Positions 1 to 10,049 of a DNA stretch of 64,000 nt are shown in pieces; position 1 is the first letter of the stretch; the number at the start of each line of letters is the position of its first letter. The position numbers and the translations under genes are program-made. Under the pieces are notes generated by a model, which saw nothing but the letters and a program-made list of their open reading frames with translations, was not told the origin of the DNA and made no database searches. Source of the DNA: Stratiolaelaps scimitus (taxonomy: Eukaryota; Arthropoda; Arachnida; Mesostigmata; Laelapidae); the NCBI GenBank assembly GCA_019614645.1, contig JABWDB010000001.1, positions 25,413,501-25,477,500 of the forward strand, in the 5' to 3' direction.

Positions 1-2160
1 CGACGAAGCGAGGCTCACATCTCCCAATCGCTGAAGAATTACATCAGTCACTCCCTACGTATTTCCCAAGCGATTAAATAAATATGCTAGCGCGTACGCA
101 CGTATCCATCCGCGACGCAAATCGATTTGAACCAAGCAACTGGATCCGTACGCGCAGTGCGGGGGGGGATGGTGATCTCCCACGCATCGGGCAACAATAA
201 CACGCATTCTACTAATCTCTGACACCAAACTTGCTCGAGCTTTTAGCGTCACGCAACTCTGCGATGGTAACGGGGAGCGACTGAAATGAGCAGAACATCG
301 CTCTTTTTGGCTTTGCACGCTACAGAAACATCAGTTGTATCATCATCTATTTGTACGCCCCTCTCGTACAACAACAACAACAACAACAGCACCAACGATA
401 CGTAGGTAGACACGAGCATACATACACACTTACTCGTAGCGTATGTGAAGTATCGCTGGTGAAGTGGTTCGTGCTTTGTAGCTAGTGATTTTGGACAATT
501 CTTGTATTTCGTCAACGGAAGTAACATTCTATGTTTGTAAAATATGATAACAGCTATTAATGTAAGCGATGCCCAACCTGGCTAGCTGCTCTTACCCATC
601 CAGCCATAGATGTCACAGGCAATTTTCTAAGTCAACCCACTGCCCACGTCACATCAGGTGAATGTTTCTATGTCGGCACTTATGCAAAGTCGCCGTTCAC
701 ATGCACACGTGCGCACTAATCGATCCCCAGAGATGAGGTGAGGTTGCTCCGTGGCATGCGCTACTCGGTTAACTATGATATAGCGAGAAACGTCGAAGGA
801 GAACAAGCAAATATCCGCTTGGCTGACTGCTAAAGACACCCGAGGAGCAGCCAATCCGTGCCCCTCGCCCAACCCGCCAAACACAATGAGTGGAACTAAC
901 AATCGTCGTCCTTTCTCCTTCTGTGTGTATATCTATCTCTATGGACTTCTGTTGGGTCGCACCCGCAAAAAGTAGTCGAGGCCTAGCCCAAGCTAAGAGT
1001 CCTCAGACCTAGCCGAAGGCCGAAGTCAGCCAAGCTACCATCACACACACACACACACACTCACATACACCTGCACCCAGAATGTACGTGTGGACATTTG
1101 TGAATCGTAGCTGGTGTTACTTCGCCGTTCCTCTGTCGCTTTGTGCGATCGTTGAGATTGTCGGTGTGCTCGCGTTCGCGAAGGAGGCTGCGACTCGTGA
1201 GAAATCTGCTGAAGGGGCTGGTACAGCCGAAAGACGATAGCTGTTCGTGTCTGTCTGCTGACGCGTTTGCCGGCGGTGAGAGCACCGAGCCCGGGCGTGT
1301 TCCTTCTCAACGGCCTCGTCGGGCTGGCAGTCGCCGGCGCCGACGGCCTCCTCCTCGAGGAGAAAGAAAAATTGAAATGTATTGTACTATTCGTCCGGTC
1401 CACGGCGCTGCCACGGCGGCTGTTGTCTGCAGCGCTTCCCCTCTGCAAGCATTCCTGCAAGCATTTCTCAAGCAACGAAATAACGTTGGCCCTGCCACCG
1501 AGTCAGTCGGCAGCTCAGCTTCTCGTTCGCGCAGTTCGACTCTCGTGGCTCGAGAGTAGTTTTCGCCGTCGGCTTCTTCAACGGGGATGTTACACCATTG
1601 GGAAGAAGTGGCCTCGGCCATAAGACCGGAGCCGAGGGTCCGGCCCCTCGCCTCTACCTACCGCAGACCCTGAGTGACAATCGTGTCCGATTGGGCAGCG
1701 AACATTCGAAATCGTTGGGGCTAGCTGACGCGTACGCATGGATCAAATCATCAAAATATTCGTGTCGATTGCCGCTCCCGGCACAATGGGTGAATGCTTA
1801 AATGCGTCCAGAGGAAACTGTGATAAAAATAGAGAAATATCAATAATCAGCCACGCCGAAAGACAATAACGCTGGCTTAGCCATTGTTGCTCAGCGTCGA
1901 TAGTCAGACGACGAGTGTTGTATGAATGAACGGTGGTGGCAGATGAAGGGTAGTTGAAGTATCTGAATGAAAGTGGTCCCGCGGGCTGCAACATCGCTCT
2001 TTCCTCGCGAGGCAGCTGAATGGCGGGACGGACAGAACATTGGAGAGCTGATGATAGATACAATGGTTTCGTTACACTTGCTCCCCAGTCAGCTTACACT
2101 TGGACATTCTCGCCGGCCACTGTAACAATGGCATTCAGAGGAATACTTCTCTGACTGAAA
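1..2160. other. Non-coding stretch upstream of the retrotransposon
   Basis: No convincing exon. It contains a (CAA)n run near 369-388 and a (CA)n run near 1041-1060. A GC-rich block at about 1130-1620 is open in several frames on both strands at once, the usual signature of GC-rich non-coding or 5'-UTR sequence, not of one real protein. Confidence 0.5.
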
Positions 2161-2180
2161 GTGTTTTATTATAATAATGA

Positions 2181-2291
2181 CGTTTATTATTATTATTATT
2201 ATTATTATTGTTATTCCTGCACCTCCGCGCCTATCTCGTACCACTCCCACTGCAGTGAGCCACCCCTTAGGGCTATTATTATTATTATTAT
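2181..2291 (+). repeat. (ATT)n/(TTA)n microsatellites flanking the insertion
   Basis: A TTA run of about nine units sits near 2184-2212 and an ATT run at 2273-2291 abuts the 3' LTR. The ATT run resumes on the other side of the element at 7909-7922, so the retrotransposon split a single microsatellite. Confidence 0.85.
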
Positions 2292-2633
2292 TGTTGGAAA
2301 TAATCTGTGCCTAACTGCTAAATCAGTCGTTGACTATGCGAGCTACCTCTAAACTCGTACAAGAAGTTACATCTAACTAATACACAGAAGAAAAAACACA
2401 CAGCAGTAAGTGATAGTAACACGAGCGACAGCAACGGACGCTCACCTCTAAGCAGTAAGTTAGTGAGTGTGTCCCAGCTACCCGCGCTCTTGCTTTTATT
2501 GAGCCGCTCCAGAGAGTCAGCACTCACACCCTCTCTCCTAGGCAGTCTGGTTCCCACGGTCTGACCCGGAGGGGTCACCAACCGAGGGTGTTCTATAGTT
2601 CACAGGACGCATCGTAAGGTCTACAACCTATCA
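2292..2633 (-). repeat. 3' LTR of the copia element
   Basis: The 342-bp repeat at the 3' side of the element, matching 7567-7908 with no difference I could find. It follows a short purine-rich tract in element orientation and is followed outside by the ATTAT target duplication. The copy would supply the poly(A) signal for the genomic transcript. Confidence 0.96.
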
Positions 2634-2650
2634 TTGCCTCCCGACCGTCG
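2634..2650 (-). promoter_or_regulatory. Polypurine tract before 3' LTR
   Basis: In element orientation the bases just before the 3' LTR read GGTCGGGAGGCAA, a short purine-rich stretch in the place where plus-strand DNA priming occurs in LTR elements. Position supports it; the tract is not a perfect purine run. Confidence 0.5.
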
Positions 2651-2756
2651 AAGCGTCCTGCCCACATAAACAGTATAGTCCATACTAGTATATATGAATG
2701 ATTATAATATTATAGTCCAGTCCGTTGATGCATTTGACCGGCCGTCGCCACCAACT

Positions 2757-5700
2757 CTAGCCAAGTTGTCGTTCGATGTATTCATCACCATCCGAGTGAT
2801 CGGTGAGTGGTTCCCGTCTCTCGTGGTCGCCTCCCGCTCTTCTCCGGTACTGGTAGATCAGCAGGGCAATCGCAGTCAACAGCAAGGCGCCCAAGATAGC
2901 CAATGCCAATACCATCTCGCGCTCCACTGGACGGTACGGTCCAGGTCCAATGGGATAAAATTTTTCCCTGTATGCATGCCAAATTCCGTGCCCGCCGAGG
3001 GGTCCGAGTCCCTCCTGTAGACAGACTACTCTGTCGCCAGCAACCTTTACGCACAGGTCGCTCTGCTCCCAGCATCTCTTAAGGAACTGGCCTCCCTCCT
3101 CGGTGATCGTACAGGCCAAATCTCCGGCCCGGCAGAGAGGATCCGCATCTTCGTTGTAACGAAAGAAGTTCGGCTGTTGTGCATCCGCTTCAGGAAGCCA
3201 GGCAGTCGTACAGACAGCCAACAGACTGCCCACACTCCCGCCCTGCGCCGCCTTCCTCTCTCGCTGTGCTCCTCCCGCCGGTCTCTCGTTCTTTGCTTCT
3301 TGTTTGTCTTCCTCACCGGTAGGCACCAAGCCGATCGCGCGTCTCAGCTCCGTGAAGCGAGGTTTCGCCAGTGGCTTCGTGAAGAAATCGGCCAGCTGGA
3401 ACTCACTTTGTATGAATGCAATCTTGAAGTCTCCAGCTTCAAACCGCTCACGGATGTAGTGATAGCGCACATCGATGTGCTTAGTCCGCTTGTGAAATTC
3501 CGGATTCTTTATTAGTCGGATAGCCGACTGGTTATCAAGTTGGACAGTTGGCACCACCCCTCCGAGCAGCTCCTCAAACAGCAGTCTCGTCCAAACTACT
3601 GCTTTAACGCATTCCGCTGCCGCTATGTACTCGGATTCCGTACTGGAAAGTGCCGTTACTTTCTGTTGGCAAGATGACCACATGATGGGTCCATCTGCGT
3701 GTTTTATCAGCATTCCACTTACTGAACGACGAGTCCGTTCACACGAGCTGTAATCAGCATCCGAGTATATTGTCAGAGTTGCCTCCCCACTCTCAGCCAA
3801 TCCGCTGTATCTTATCCCGAGCTCTGCGGTTCCCTTAAGGTACCTCAGAACCCTAAGTCCTGCGGTCCAGTGACGATCGTCATGACAGTCAAGAAATCGC
3901 GACAGGTAGGAGACCGCAAAGGCGAGGTCGTGTCTGGTTGCCACCGCCATGTATTGTAGGCAGCCGACGAGTTCTCTGTACGGCCTACCTGGGTCCCTAG
4001 TCGCAGTCTCGTCACCCTCCACTCGTATATAGCCATCTAGTGGTGTGGCGGCTGTCTTGCAATCTTCCATTCCAAAACGTTTCAGCACATCTCGTATGTA
4101 TTTAGTCTGGTCTAGACTAATGTTATGGTGCTGGTCGATTTTGATGCGCACCCCCAGATAACAGTCTGGGTCGCCACAAGTTAACTCGAAACGTCTAGAC
4201 AGTCCTTGGATTATCTCTTCTAGTAGCGACAGATCGGATGCTGCCACCAATCCATCGTCAACATATACCGCCAGCAGAACAGTCTTCTCTCCCTTCCTAT
4301 AGAAGATGCAGCCGTCTGCTTTACTCTGTCGTAGTCCAAGCTCCTCCAGGCTCTCTTTCAGTTTCCGTCCGAAACACCTGGGTGCCTGCTTCAGACCATA
4401 CAGACTCTTCCTTAGTTTACAGACTCTATCTGTTCCGTCATTGTAGGGGGCCTCCGGCTGTTCAACATACACCTCCTCTGACAGCTCCCCGTGAAGAAAG
4501 GCTGTCTTGATGTCGAACTGCCGGAGGTGCATCTTCTGAGATGCACAAATGCTCAACATCGTTCGTACCGAGTCGAAACGAACAACACCAGCAAATGTCT
4601 CGTCGTAGTCTACTCCCGGCCTTTGGTTGTAACCTTTTACAACGAGTCTGGCCTTATATCTTGTCGGCTCACCGTCTTGATTCTCCTTGATTTTGAATAC
4701 AAAACGGCAGCCGAGAGCCTTTCGACCTGGTGGCAACCTCGTGAGTTCCCACACGTCATTTTGTTGGATCGATTGAAGCTCGTCTTCAATCGCCTGTCTC
4801 CATAACATCCCATCTGGAGAGCTAAGGGCCTCCCCAAGCGATGTCGGCTCTACCAGCGACGCTTCATATCTTACTGGGCGACGAATCGCCTCCCGTGGCC
4901 TGAGATTCTGTCCTTCTGGCCGTTGGCCTTCATGGTCAGTCTTCTGTTGTTCCTCCTCCTTGTCTTTTTCTGGTTCGGACTTCTCAGGGTCCTGTTCGGA
5001 TCTTTCGGTCGCTCTCTCCAGCTGATTCATCTTGCTAAAGGTCACATCTTTTGAGATGGTGATGTCCTTCTCTCCCTTGACCCAGATTCGATATGAGTCA
5101 ATCCGAGGCTGGTACCCAACCAGGAAGCCTTTTACTGCCTTGGCATCCCATTTCTTCCTGTTGGGTCTTGTGTTGCGAACGAAACATTCGGTTCCAAACG
5201 GCTGTATGCGGGCGATATTCGGTTTTCGCCCGTAAATCGCCTCGTAGGGCGACATACCAGTCCCAGGGCTCAACAATGCTATATTCATCAATTCCACTGC
5301 ACACATCACCGCCTCTGCCCACAGAAACGAAGGGAGACCAGAATCGCTCAGCATCGCCCTTACTAAATCTGCAATCGAGCGATTCGTTCGCTCTGCCATG
5401 CCGTTTTGCATAGGTGTGTAGGGAGCTGAGCGTATTTGCTCAGCTCCGATGCGCTGTAGAATTTCGGTGATTTGGCTGTTCACGAATTCCAGACCATTAT
5501 CCGTCATAAGTGCCTTAACCTGTCCTCCAGTTTGTGTGGAGAACCAGGTGAGGTAGTTCTCTAGACATTTTACCGTCTCGTCTTTGCTCTTCAGAAAGTA
5601 CACTTTTCTGAACTTGGTGTGCTCGTCAGTCACGCACATAAAGTGCCTAGAACCGCCAAGTGACGGCTCCGACGGGCTGCAGAGATCCGTATGAACCATA

Positions 5701-7388
5701 TCTCCAGGTCCCTTCACACCGACAGACCTGCCTTTGTAGGAGACGCGGTGTTGTTTACCTTCAATGCATGGGGTGCACTGGGTTGTATCTTTCTTGTACG
5801 CGATCTTCTCCCGAGTTAGGAAATCGGCCACTGCCTTGGTATTTATGTGTCCAAGAGCACGGTGGAAGTATTGCAGAGAGACCGGTTCCACCGTCAGTGC
5901 TTCCACTATCTCCGTTTCCTTCTTCCCCAGTGGAAGAAGATAGAGGTTTTCCACTCTCTTGGCCTTTACGACCACTGACCCTTGTTTGATAGTCATCTGA
6001 GAGCTTCCTCCTATCACCGTCCATCCACAGTCCGTGGCCCTAGCCACCGAAAACAGATTCCGACGCATTGACGGCACGTACAGCACATCGGTCAAAACAC
6101 ACTTCCTGGGGGCTCCACCGATGATCATCTCCAGCCCGACTGTTCCGGAACCTAGAGCCTCAAGTGGTCTTCCACCACCGACGGCCACGGCTTCAGGCTC
6201 CTCAAAAGCTGAGTAGTCAGTGAAACAGTCATATGCATTGGTGATGTGGTGGGTTGCTCCACTGTCCACCACCCACGCTGCCCTCTCTTCATCCTCTTTG
6301 ATTGCAACACCACCGTTGGCCACGAATGCCAATATTTTGGTGTCGCCCTGTTCTTTTGTCTGCTCCTTTGGTGGCTGTGATCGATGTTCGGAACAATGAG
6401 CCTGCGGCCTCGGGGCTCTCACTGGTTGAGGCTGTTGGATTTTTCTGGATTTGCAATCTCGTTTAAAATGGCCAGGCTTATTACAAGCATAACAGAGCTT
6501 CTCTTGTGGTCCTTTCCTTTGACCACCCTGGCCGCCAACTGGATAGTATTTTCCAGCACTTATTCCGGGACGATTTAGGTTGGCCTTTTCTCCTGCTCTC
6601 GTCCACAAGGCTTCTATCCGGTTTCCGTTGGCGCCAGTATCTCCATCTCTGGTGGCCTCCGCCTGGATCATCCTAGTTAGGTTGCTGTAGGTTTTTCCAG
6701 ACGTCTGTGCCGCCCAGCCGAGCTTGAACGGTTTCCAAGATGGCGGTAGAGCCTTCATCAATCTGACGCACTTGAAGTCGTCATTCAAGGTTGATCCGGT
6801 GGACTCAACTTCCCTAATCAGATTGTTGTACGTCTCCAGGTTGTTCCAGATGCTGACGTTTGGCTTGAAGGCGAATCCCAAAAATGACTCCAGCACTTGT
6901 TCCTTCCTGACACCGGTAGTTGTCTGGAATTGTTTGATTATCGTATTCCACATGTACTGTGCCGAGTATGTCGTGCCATCTCCGTCGGGTTCAAGCGGGA
7001 AGGTCGTAGCGCTAGAGTAGAACAACCGCATTAGCAACGTTGGTCTAATCGTGTTTATGATTACCTTCTTTGCTGCTGTTTCAGCCTTGGTTGTCTCCTC
7101 AGTCGTCTTTGTTCCTACTATAATTTTTCCGGTGACGGAATCCCAGGCATCTCCTTCTGCCTGCAGGAGGTGCATCGTTGCACAGCTCCACAACATGAAG
7201 TTTCGCCCGTCATCCTCCAGAATCACTCTGTTTGTCGGGTTCTGGTCTCCGTTCGTCATTGTCGCACTCGTCATCCCTATCATCTGTTCCTCCACTGAAC
7301 CGAGGATGTTCCAGCTGTCTTCGTCCCCCTGAATCTCTTGGTCCGATTCTAGGTAGGCCCAATCGTTGTGATCTTCGTCCTCGAGCAT
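2757..7388 (-). CDS. Gag-Pol polyprotein of Ty1/copia element with C-terminal envelope-like domain
   Basis: One frame encodes capsid and all enzymes. The open frame extends to 7496 but has no ATG there; the first in-frame ATG is at 7386-7388, giving about 1543 residues. Domains from that Met: Gag core; CCHC zinc knuckle near 299-312 (CYACNKPGHFKRDC); aspartic protease with DSGATH near 375; integrase with the HHCC finger ending CTPC near 540, then a DDE core (HTDLC, TDNG, MAERTN, about 570-665); reverse transcriptase with YVDD near 1042-1045; RNase H ending around ADFFTKPL near 1335. Copia polyproteins normally stop shortly after this point. Here about 200 more residues follow: a hydrophobic signal-like stretch near 1383-1400, an ectodomain with at least five Cys, a transmembrane helix near 1492-1512 followed by RRR, and a charged tail. 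No frameshift or stop interrupts it. The enzyme calls are secure; the role of the extension is inference. Confidence 0.96.
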   Translation of the reverse strand: MLEDEDHNDWAYLESDQEIQGDEDSWNILGSVEEQMIGMTSATMTNGDQNPTNRVILEDDGRNFMLWSCATMHLLQAEGDAWDSVTGKIIVGTKTTEETTKAETAAKKVIINTIRPTLLMRLFYSSATTFPLEPDGDGTTYSAQYMWNTIIKQFQTTTGVRKEQVLESFLGFAFKPNVSIWNNLETYNNLIREVESTGSTLNDDFKCVRLMKALPPSWKPFKLGWAAQTSGKTYSNLTRMIQAEATRDGDTGANGNRIEALWTRAGEKANLNRPGISAGKYYPVGGQGGQRKGPQEKLCYACNKPGHFKRDCKSRKIQQPQPVRAPRPQAHCSEHRSQPPKEQTKEQGDTKILAFVANGGVAIKEDEERAAWVVDSGATHHITNAYDCFTDYSAFEEPEAVAVGGGRPLEALGSGTVGLEMIIGGAPRKCVLTDVLYVPSMRRNLFSVARATDCGWTVIGGSSQMTIKQGSVVVKAKRVENLYLLPLGKKETEIVEALTVEPVSLQYFHRALGHINTKAVADFLTREKIAYKKDTTQCTPCIEGKQHRVSYKGRSVGVKGPGDMVHTDLCSPSEPSLGGSRHFMCVTDEHTKFRKVYFLKSKDETVKCLENYLTWFSTQTGGQVKALMTDNGLEFVNSQITEILQRIGAEQIRSAPYTPMQNGMAERTNRSIADLVRAMLSDSGLPSFLWAEAVMCAVELMNIALLSPGTGMSPYEAIYGRKPNIARIQPFGTECFVRNTRPNRKKWDAKAVKGFLVGYQPRIDSYRIWVKGEKDITISKDVTFSKMNQLERATERSEQDPEKSEPEKDKEEEQQKTDHEGQRPEGQNLRPREAIRRPVRYEASLVEPTSLGEALSSPDGMLWRQAIEDELQSIQQNDVWELTRLPPGRKALGCRFVFKIKENQDGEPTRYKARLVVKGYNQRPGVDYDETFAGVVRFDSVRTMLSICASQKMHLRQFDIKTAFLHGELSEEVYVEQPEAPYNDGTDRVCKLRKSLYGLKQAPRCFGRKLKESLEELGLRQSKADGCIFYRKGEKTVLLAVYVDDGLVAASDLSLLEEIIQGLSRRFELTCGDPDCYLGVRIKIDQHHNISLDQTKYIRDVLKRFGMEDCKTAATPLDGYIRVEGDETATRDPGRPYRELVGCLQYMAVATRHDLAFAVSYLSRFLDCHDDRHWTAGLRVLRYLKGTAELGIRYSGLAESGEATLTIYSDADYSSCERTRRSVSGMLIKHADGPIMWSSCQQKVTALSSTESEYIAAAECVKAVVWTRLLFEELLGGVVPTVQLDNQSAIRLIKNPEFHKRTKHIDVRYHYIRERFEAGDFKIAFIQSEFQLADFFTKPLAKPRFTELRRAIGLVPTGEEDKQEAKNERPAGGAQRERKAAQGGSVGSLLAVCTTAWLPEADAQQPNFFRYNEDADPLCRAGDLACTITEEGGQFLKRCWEQSDLCVKVAGDRVVCLQEGLGPLGGHGIWHAYREKFYPIGPGPYRPVEREMVLALAILGALLLTAIALLIYQYRRRAGGDHERREPLTDHSDGDEYIERQLG

Positions 7389-7508
7389 ACGACAAACCTT
7401 GGCCGATTCTCCGTGTATGTCCCACGTAGATCCTATGGGGTTTCCCTTGTCGTTACTTGAGGTCACGTTTTTTTTCACAGCGCTGTTTACTTGCAAAGGT
7501 TAGAACAC

Positions 7509-7566
7509 TTGTACACCCGAGTCATTAGTAGCCTGCACGCGTAGAGCTTCGTGCCGATAACGAAAG
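7509..7566 (-). promoter_or_regulatory. Candidate primer-binding region next to 5' LTR
   Basis: In element orientation the 5' LTR is followed by CTTTCGTTATCGGCACGAAG. Copia-group elements are often primed by an internal (anticodon-loop) fragment of a tRNA, and GTTATCGGCACG could pair with such a region. I could not match it to a tRNA with confidence, so the primer identity is open. Confidence 0.4.
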
Positions 7567-7908
7567 TGTTGGAAATAATCTGTGCCTAACTGCTAAATCA
7601 GTCGTTGACTATGCGAGCTACCTCTAAACTCGTACAAGAAGTTACATCTAACTAATACACAGAAGAAAAAACACACAGCAGTAAGTGATAGTAACACGAG
7701 CGACAGCAACGGACGCTCACCTCTAAGCAGTAAGTTAGTGAGTGTGTCCCAGCTACCCGCGCTCTTGCTTTTATTGAGCCGCTCCAGAGAGTCAGCACTC
7801 ACACCCTCTCTCCTAGGCAGTCTGGTTCCCACGGTCTGACCCGGAGGGGTCACCAACCGAGGGTGTTCTATAGTTCACAGGACGCATCGTAAGGTCTACA
7901 ACCTATCA
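7567..7908 (-). repeat. 5' LTR of the copia element
   Basis: The 342-bp long terminal repeat at the transcriptional start side of the minus-strand element. Read by eye it is identical to the copy at 2292-2633. In element orientation it begins TGATAGG and ends CCAACA, the standard TG...CA ends. An AATAAA lies within it, seen on the plus strand as the TTTATT of GCTTTTATTGAG, and is the likely poly(A) signal. An 87-codon open frame inside the LTR occurs in both copies and matches no known protein; I treat it as chance. Confidence 0.96.
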
Positions 7909-7913
7909 ATTAT

Positions 7914-10009
7914 TATTATTATAAAATTGATTTTCTTTATCTTTCGTCATCTATCGAGGCGAAGTGAACCTTTTCGACATCACCGTTTCACCCTTTCTTT
8001 CCTCTATTCGTCCTTCTCCTCTGGGTCTTCGTTTACTTTCGTGACCTCCTGCGAACGCGTAGAAATGATATTTGCATATGAAGAACATCCACTTCTCTGC
8101 TGGAGCCTGTTCTGCTACACGTCATAGAAGAGCGAAAGTTAGCTACCAAGTGACTGACGCAAACCATCAAGGGCACGTCTCTCATGCCGCCCCGCGCTCT
8201 CGGCTAGATGCTGCTATTTAAGCGACGAGTAGATCCATTTCTAACACGAATCGATCAGCTTTCCAGATGGGGCCGATGTTTAGGGCCTAGGTTGGGTGAG
8301 AAACGGTGAGGTGACTTTGGTGGGGTAAAGTCCTTTTGTTGAGTGTCTTACTCCCTCTGCCAGAGGTTTCCTGTAACCTGGCTCAAACATCTGGCATATG
8401 GCCCCCGTCTCGTAATATGTTGATTTCGTAAAATTGCCAACGGCCTACTTATAATATGTAATATTAGCATGCGCTTGTATAGTATCTTAGAAGCGCATGC
8501 GGAAGCTGAATGTCGGTGACGTCACTTGTAGTATATTTGAAGTATGCCCCACGCAAGTGTACTCACTCGGTTACAGCTGATTGGGTTTGCAGTACTTTAC
8601 TCGTCCAAAAATAGTAGAGTATGCATAAACAAGCCTGAAAGCAAAACCACTGCTCTTCTCTACAAAGTCATTCGCGATATATTCTACTTCTTTGTCTCGT
8701 CTCGCCCCGCCTCCCGTAGCTCCACCTGCGCGAAACGTGCTACCGCTACCAGCAGCGCTAACACCACTGCCAGCACAAGCTTCCCAATTCGTACGTGGCA
8801 CCTCGAGCGAGTGTTTGCCGCTGGAAACTAGCCGGGAGGCAGGTCGGTCGGTCGAAATCGAAAATAGCTCTTGTGCGTTGGCTCCAACACACAGAGCATG
8901 AACTTCCCGCGAGGCGCACGGTGTAGACATCCTCGAGACGTCTCGAGAGTAGATTTTCTCCCTTTTTAGGGATGATGGTAGAGCGCTGGCGGCCTGCTGC
9001 GGTGGCGCCGATGGCGCGAGCGCGGTCAGGAGCAGACTCCTAGAGTTCAGGTAGGCTTCGGCATCGTACAGGGTTCGTGGGGGTTGGCCCCGGCACGAGT
9101 GAGTGTAGGTACCCCGCAATTCTTGCCAAATCGACAGCTGGCATTTGCGCCATTCGAACTCGACTCGTGCTTCGCCTACTGCTCGCTGCCGCTTCTCGAA
9201 CACGGCCACTCCGGCACCGGTCCGTGTGCCTATGCGCGTCGTTATAACGTTCGCTCAATAGAGTACACCGTGAGTCTTTTGTACATCAAGCTACGATGTG
9301 CCCACCTGCTACCATGTTGGGCGCCGTTGTCGTTCCTGCTACATTCGAGTGACCACTCAAGCTGTGACGAGGGTAAGATAACGGCCAAAATGTGGTTAAA
9401 TTGCGAACACTGCACTTTCAGCAACACTTATTATTGCTGGCGCACCCGTACCTCTCAGTTACTGAACACGCACGCATGTGTACATCTATCCGGATGGGCC
9501 TGTCAAATATTAGACCACGCCATGCTTGTGCTCTCCACTGTATGGCGGCTGAGGTTGCTCGATCGTTCGAAATGCTGACAACATCTACTAGAATTATTTG
9601 TACAATATTTTGTACACTACCAGGCCATGCGGATGTTATGAGCTCACTGTACATATTGGAATGGGGATAATGTAGCATACGCTGGGTGAAAGCTGATGGA
9701 AACCTTGTATGAATCGGGGATGTTTAGGAGTGCCGTTGGTGGATCTGGAACATGATCAGGTTCATGTTGGACAGGAGCTCCCTATGGCATAATGAGGTAT
9801 TTATTATCACGGCTCGGTTGTTTCATGGGGCGTTTTTAGCCAGTTCTCTAGGAACCGATGTGACAGACTTACAGCTGTTTTTTTTGTTTCGCGTTGACGC
9901 AGGTTGCAGTGAGGGTGGTCATACTAGTTATTTTGGTGGGGCAAGGCCCGTTTATCTCAATCTTTATCCTTTTGTTCACCAAAGATAGCCGCGCCATTCA
10001 GGGGTGTGC

Positions 10010-10049
<40 letters not shown>

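Larger units (their letters stand above)
2287..7913 (-). mobile_element. Complete Ty1/copia LTR retrotransposon with envelope-like extension
   Basis: An autonomous LTR retrotransposon that copies itself through RNA and integrates the cDNA. The element proper is 2292-7908; the coordinates given include the 5-bp target duplication ATTAT on each side (2287-2291 and 7909-7913). It reads right to left: 5' LTR 7567-7908, leader, one long gag-pol frame, 3' LTR 2292-2633. In element orientation the LTRs start TG and end CA. The order protease, integrase, reverse transcriptase, RNase H is the Ty1/copia order. Identical LTRs and an unbroken frame point to a recent insertion. It landed inside an (ATT)n microsatellite. 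Confidence 0.97.

Noticed and set aside
2318..2581. An 87-codon frame present in both LTRs
   Set aside because: Identical only because the LTRs are identical; no protein similarity recognised.
8571..9209. A 212-codon minus-strand open frame
   Set aside because: Overlaps several plus-strand frames of similar quality in a GC-rich block; composition looks like non-coding 5' sequence.
9084..9372. Open frame reaching a donor at 9373 as possible first exon of the EGF gene
   Set aside because: Exit phase is 1, while exon a needs two bases; the frame of matching phase has a TGA directly before the donor.
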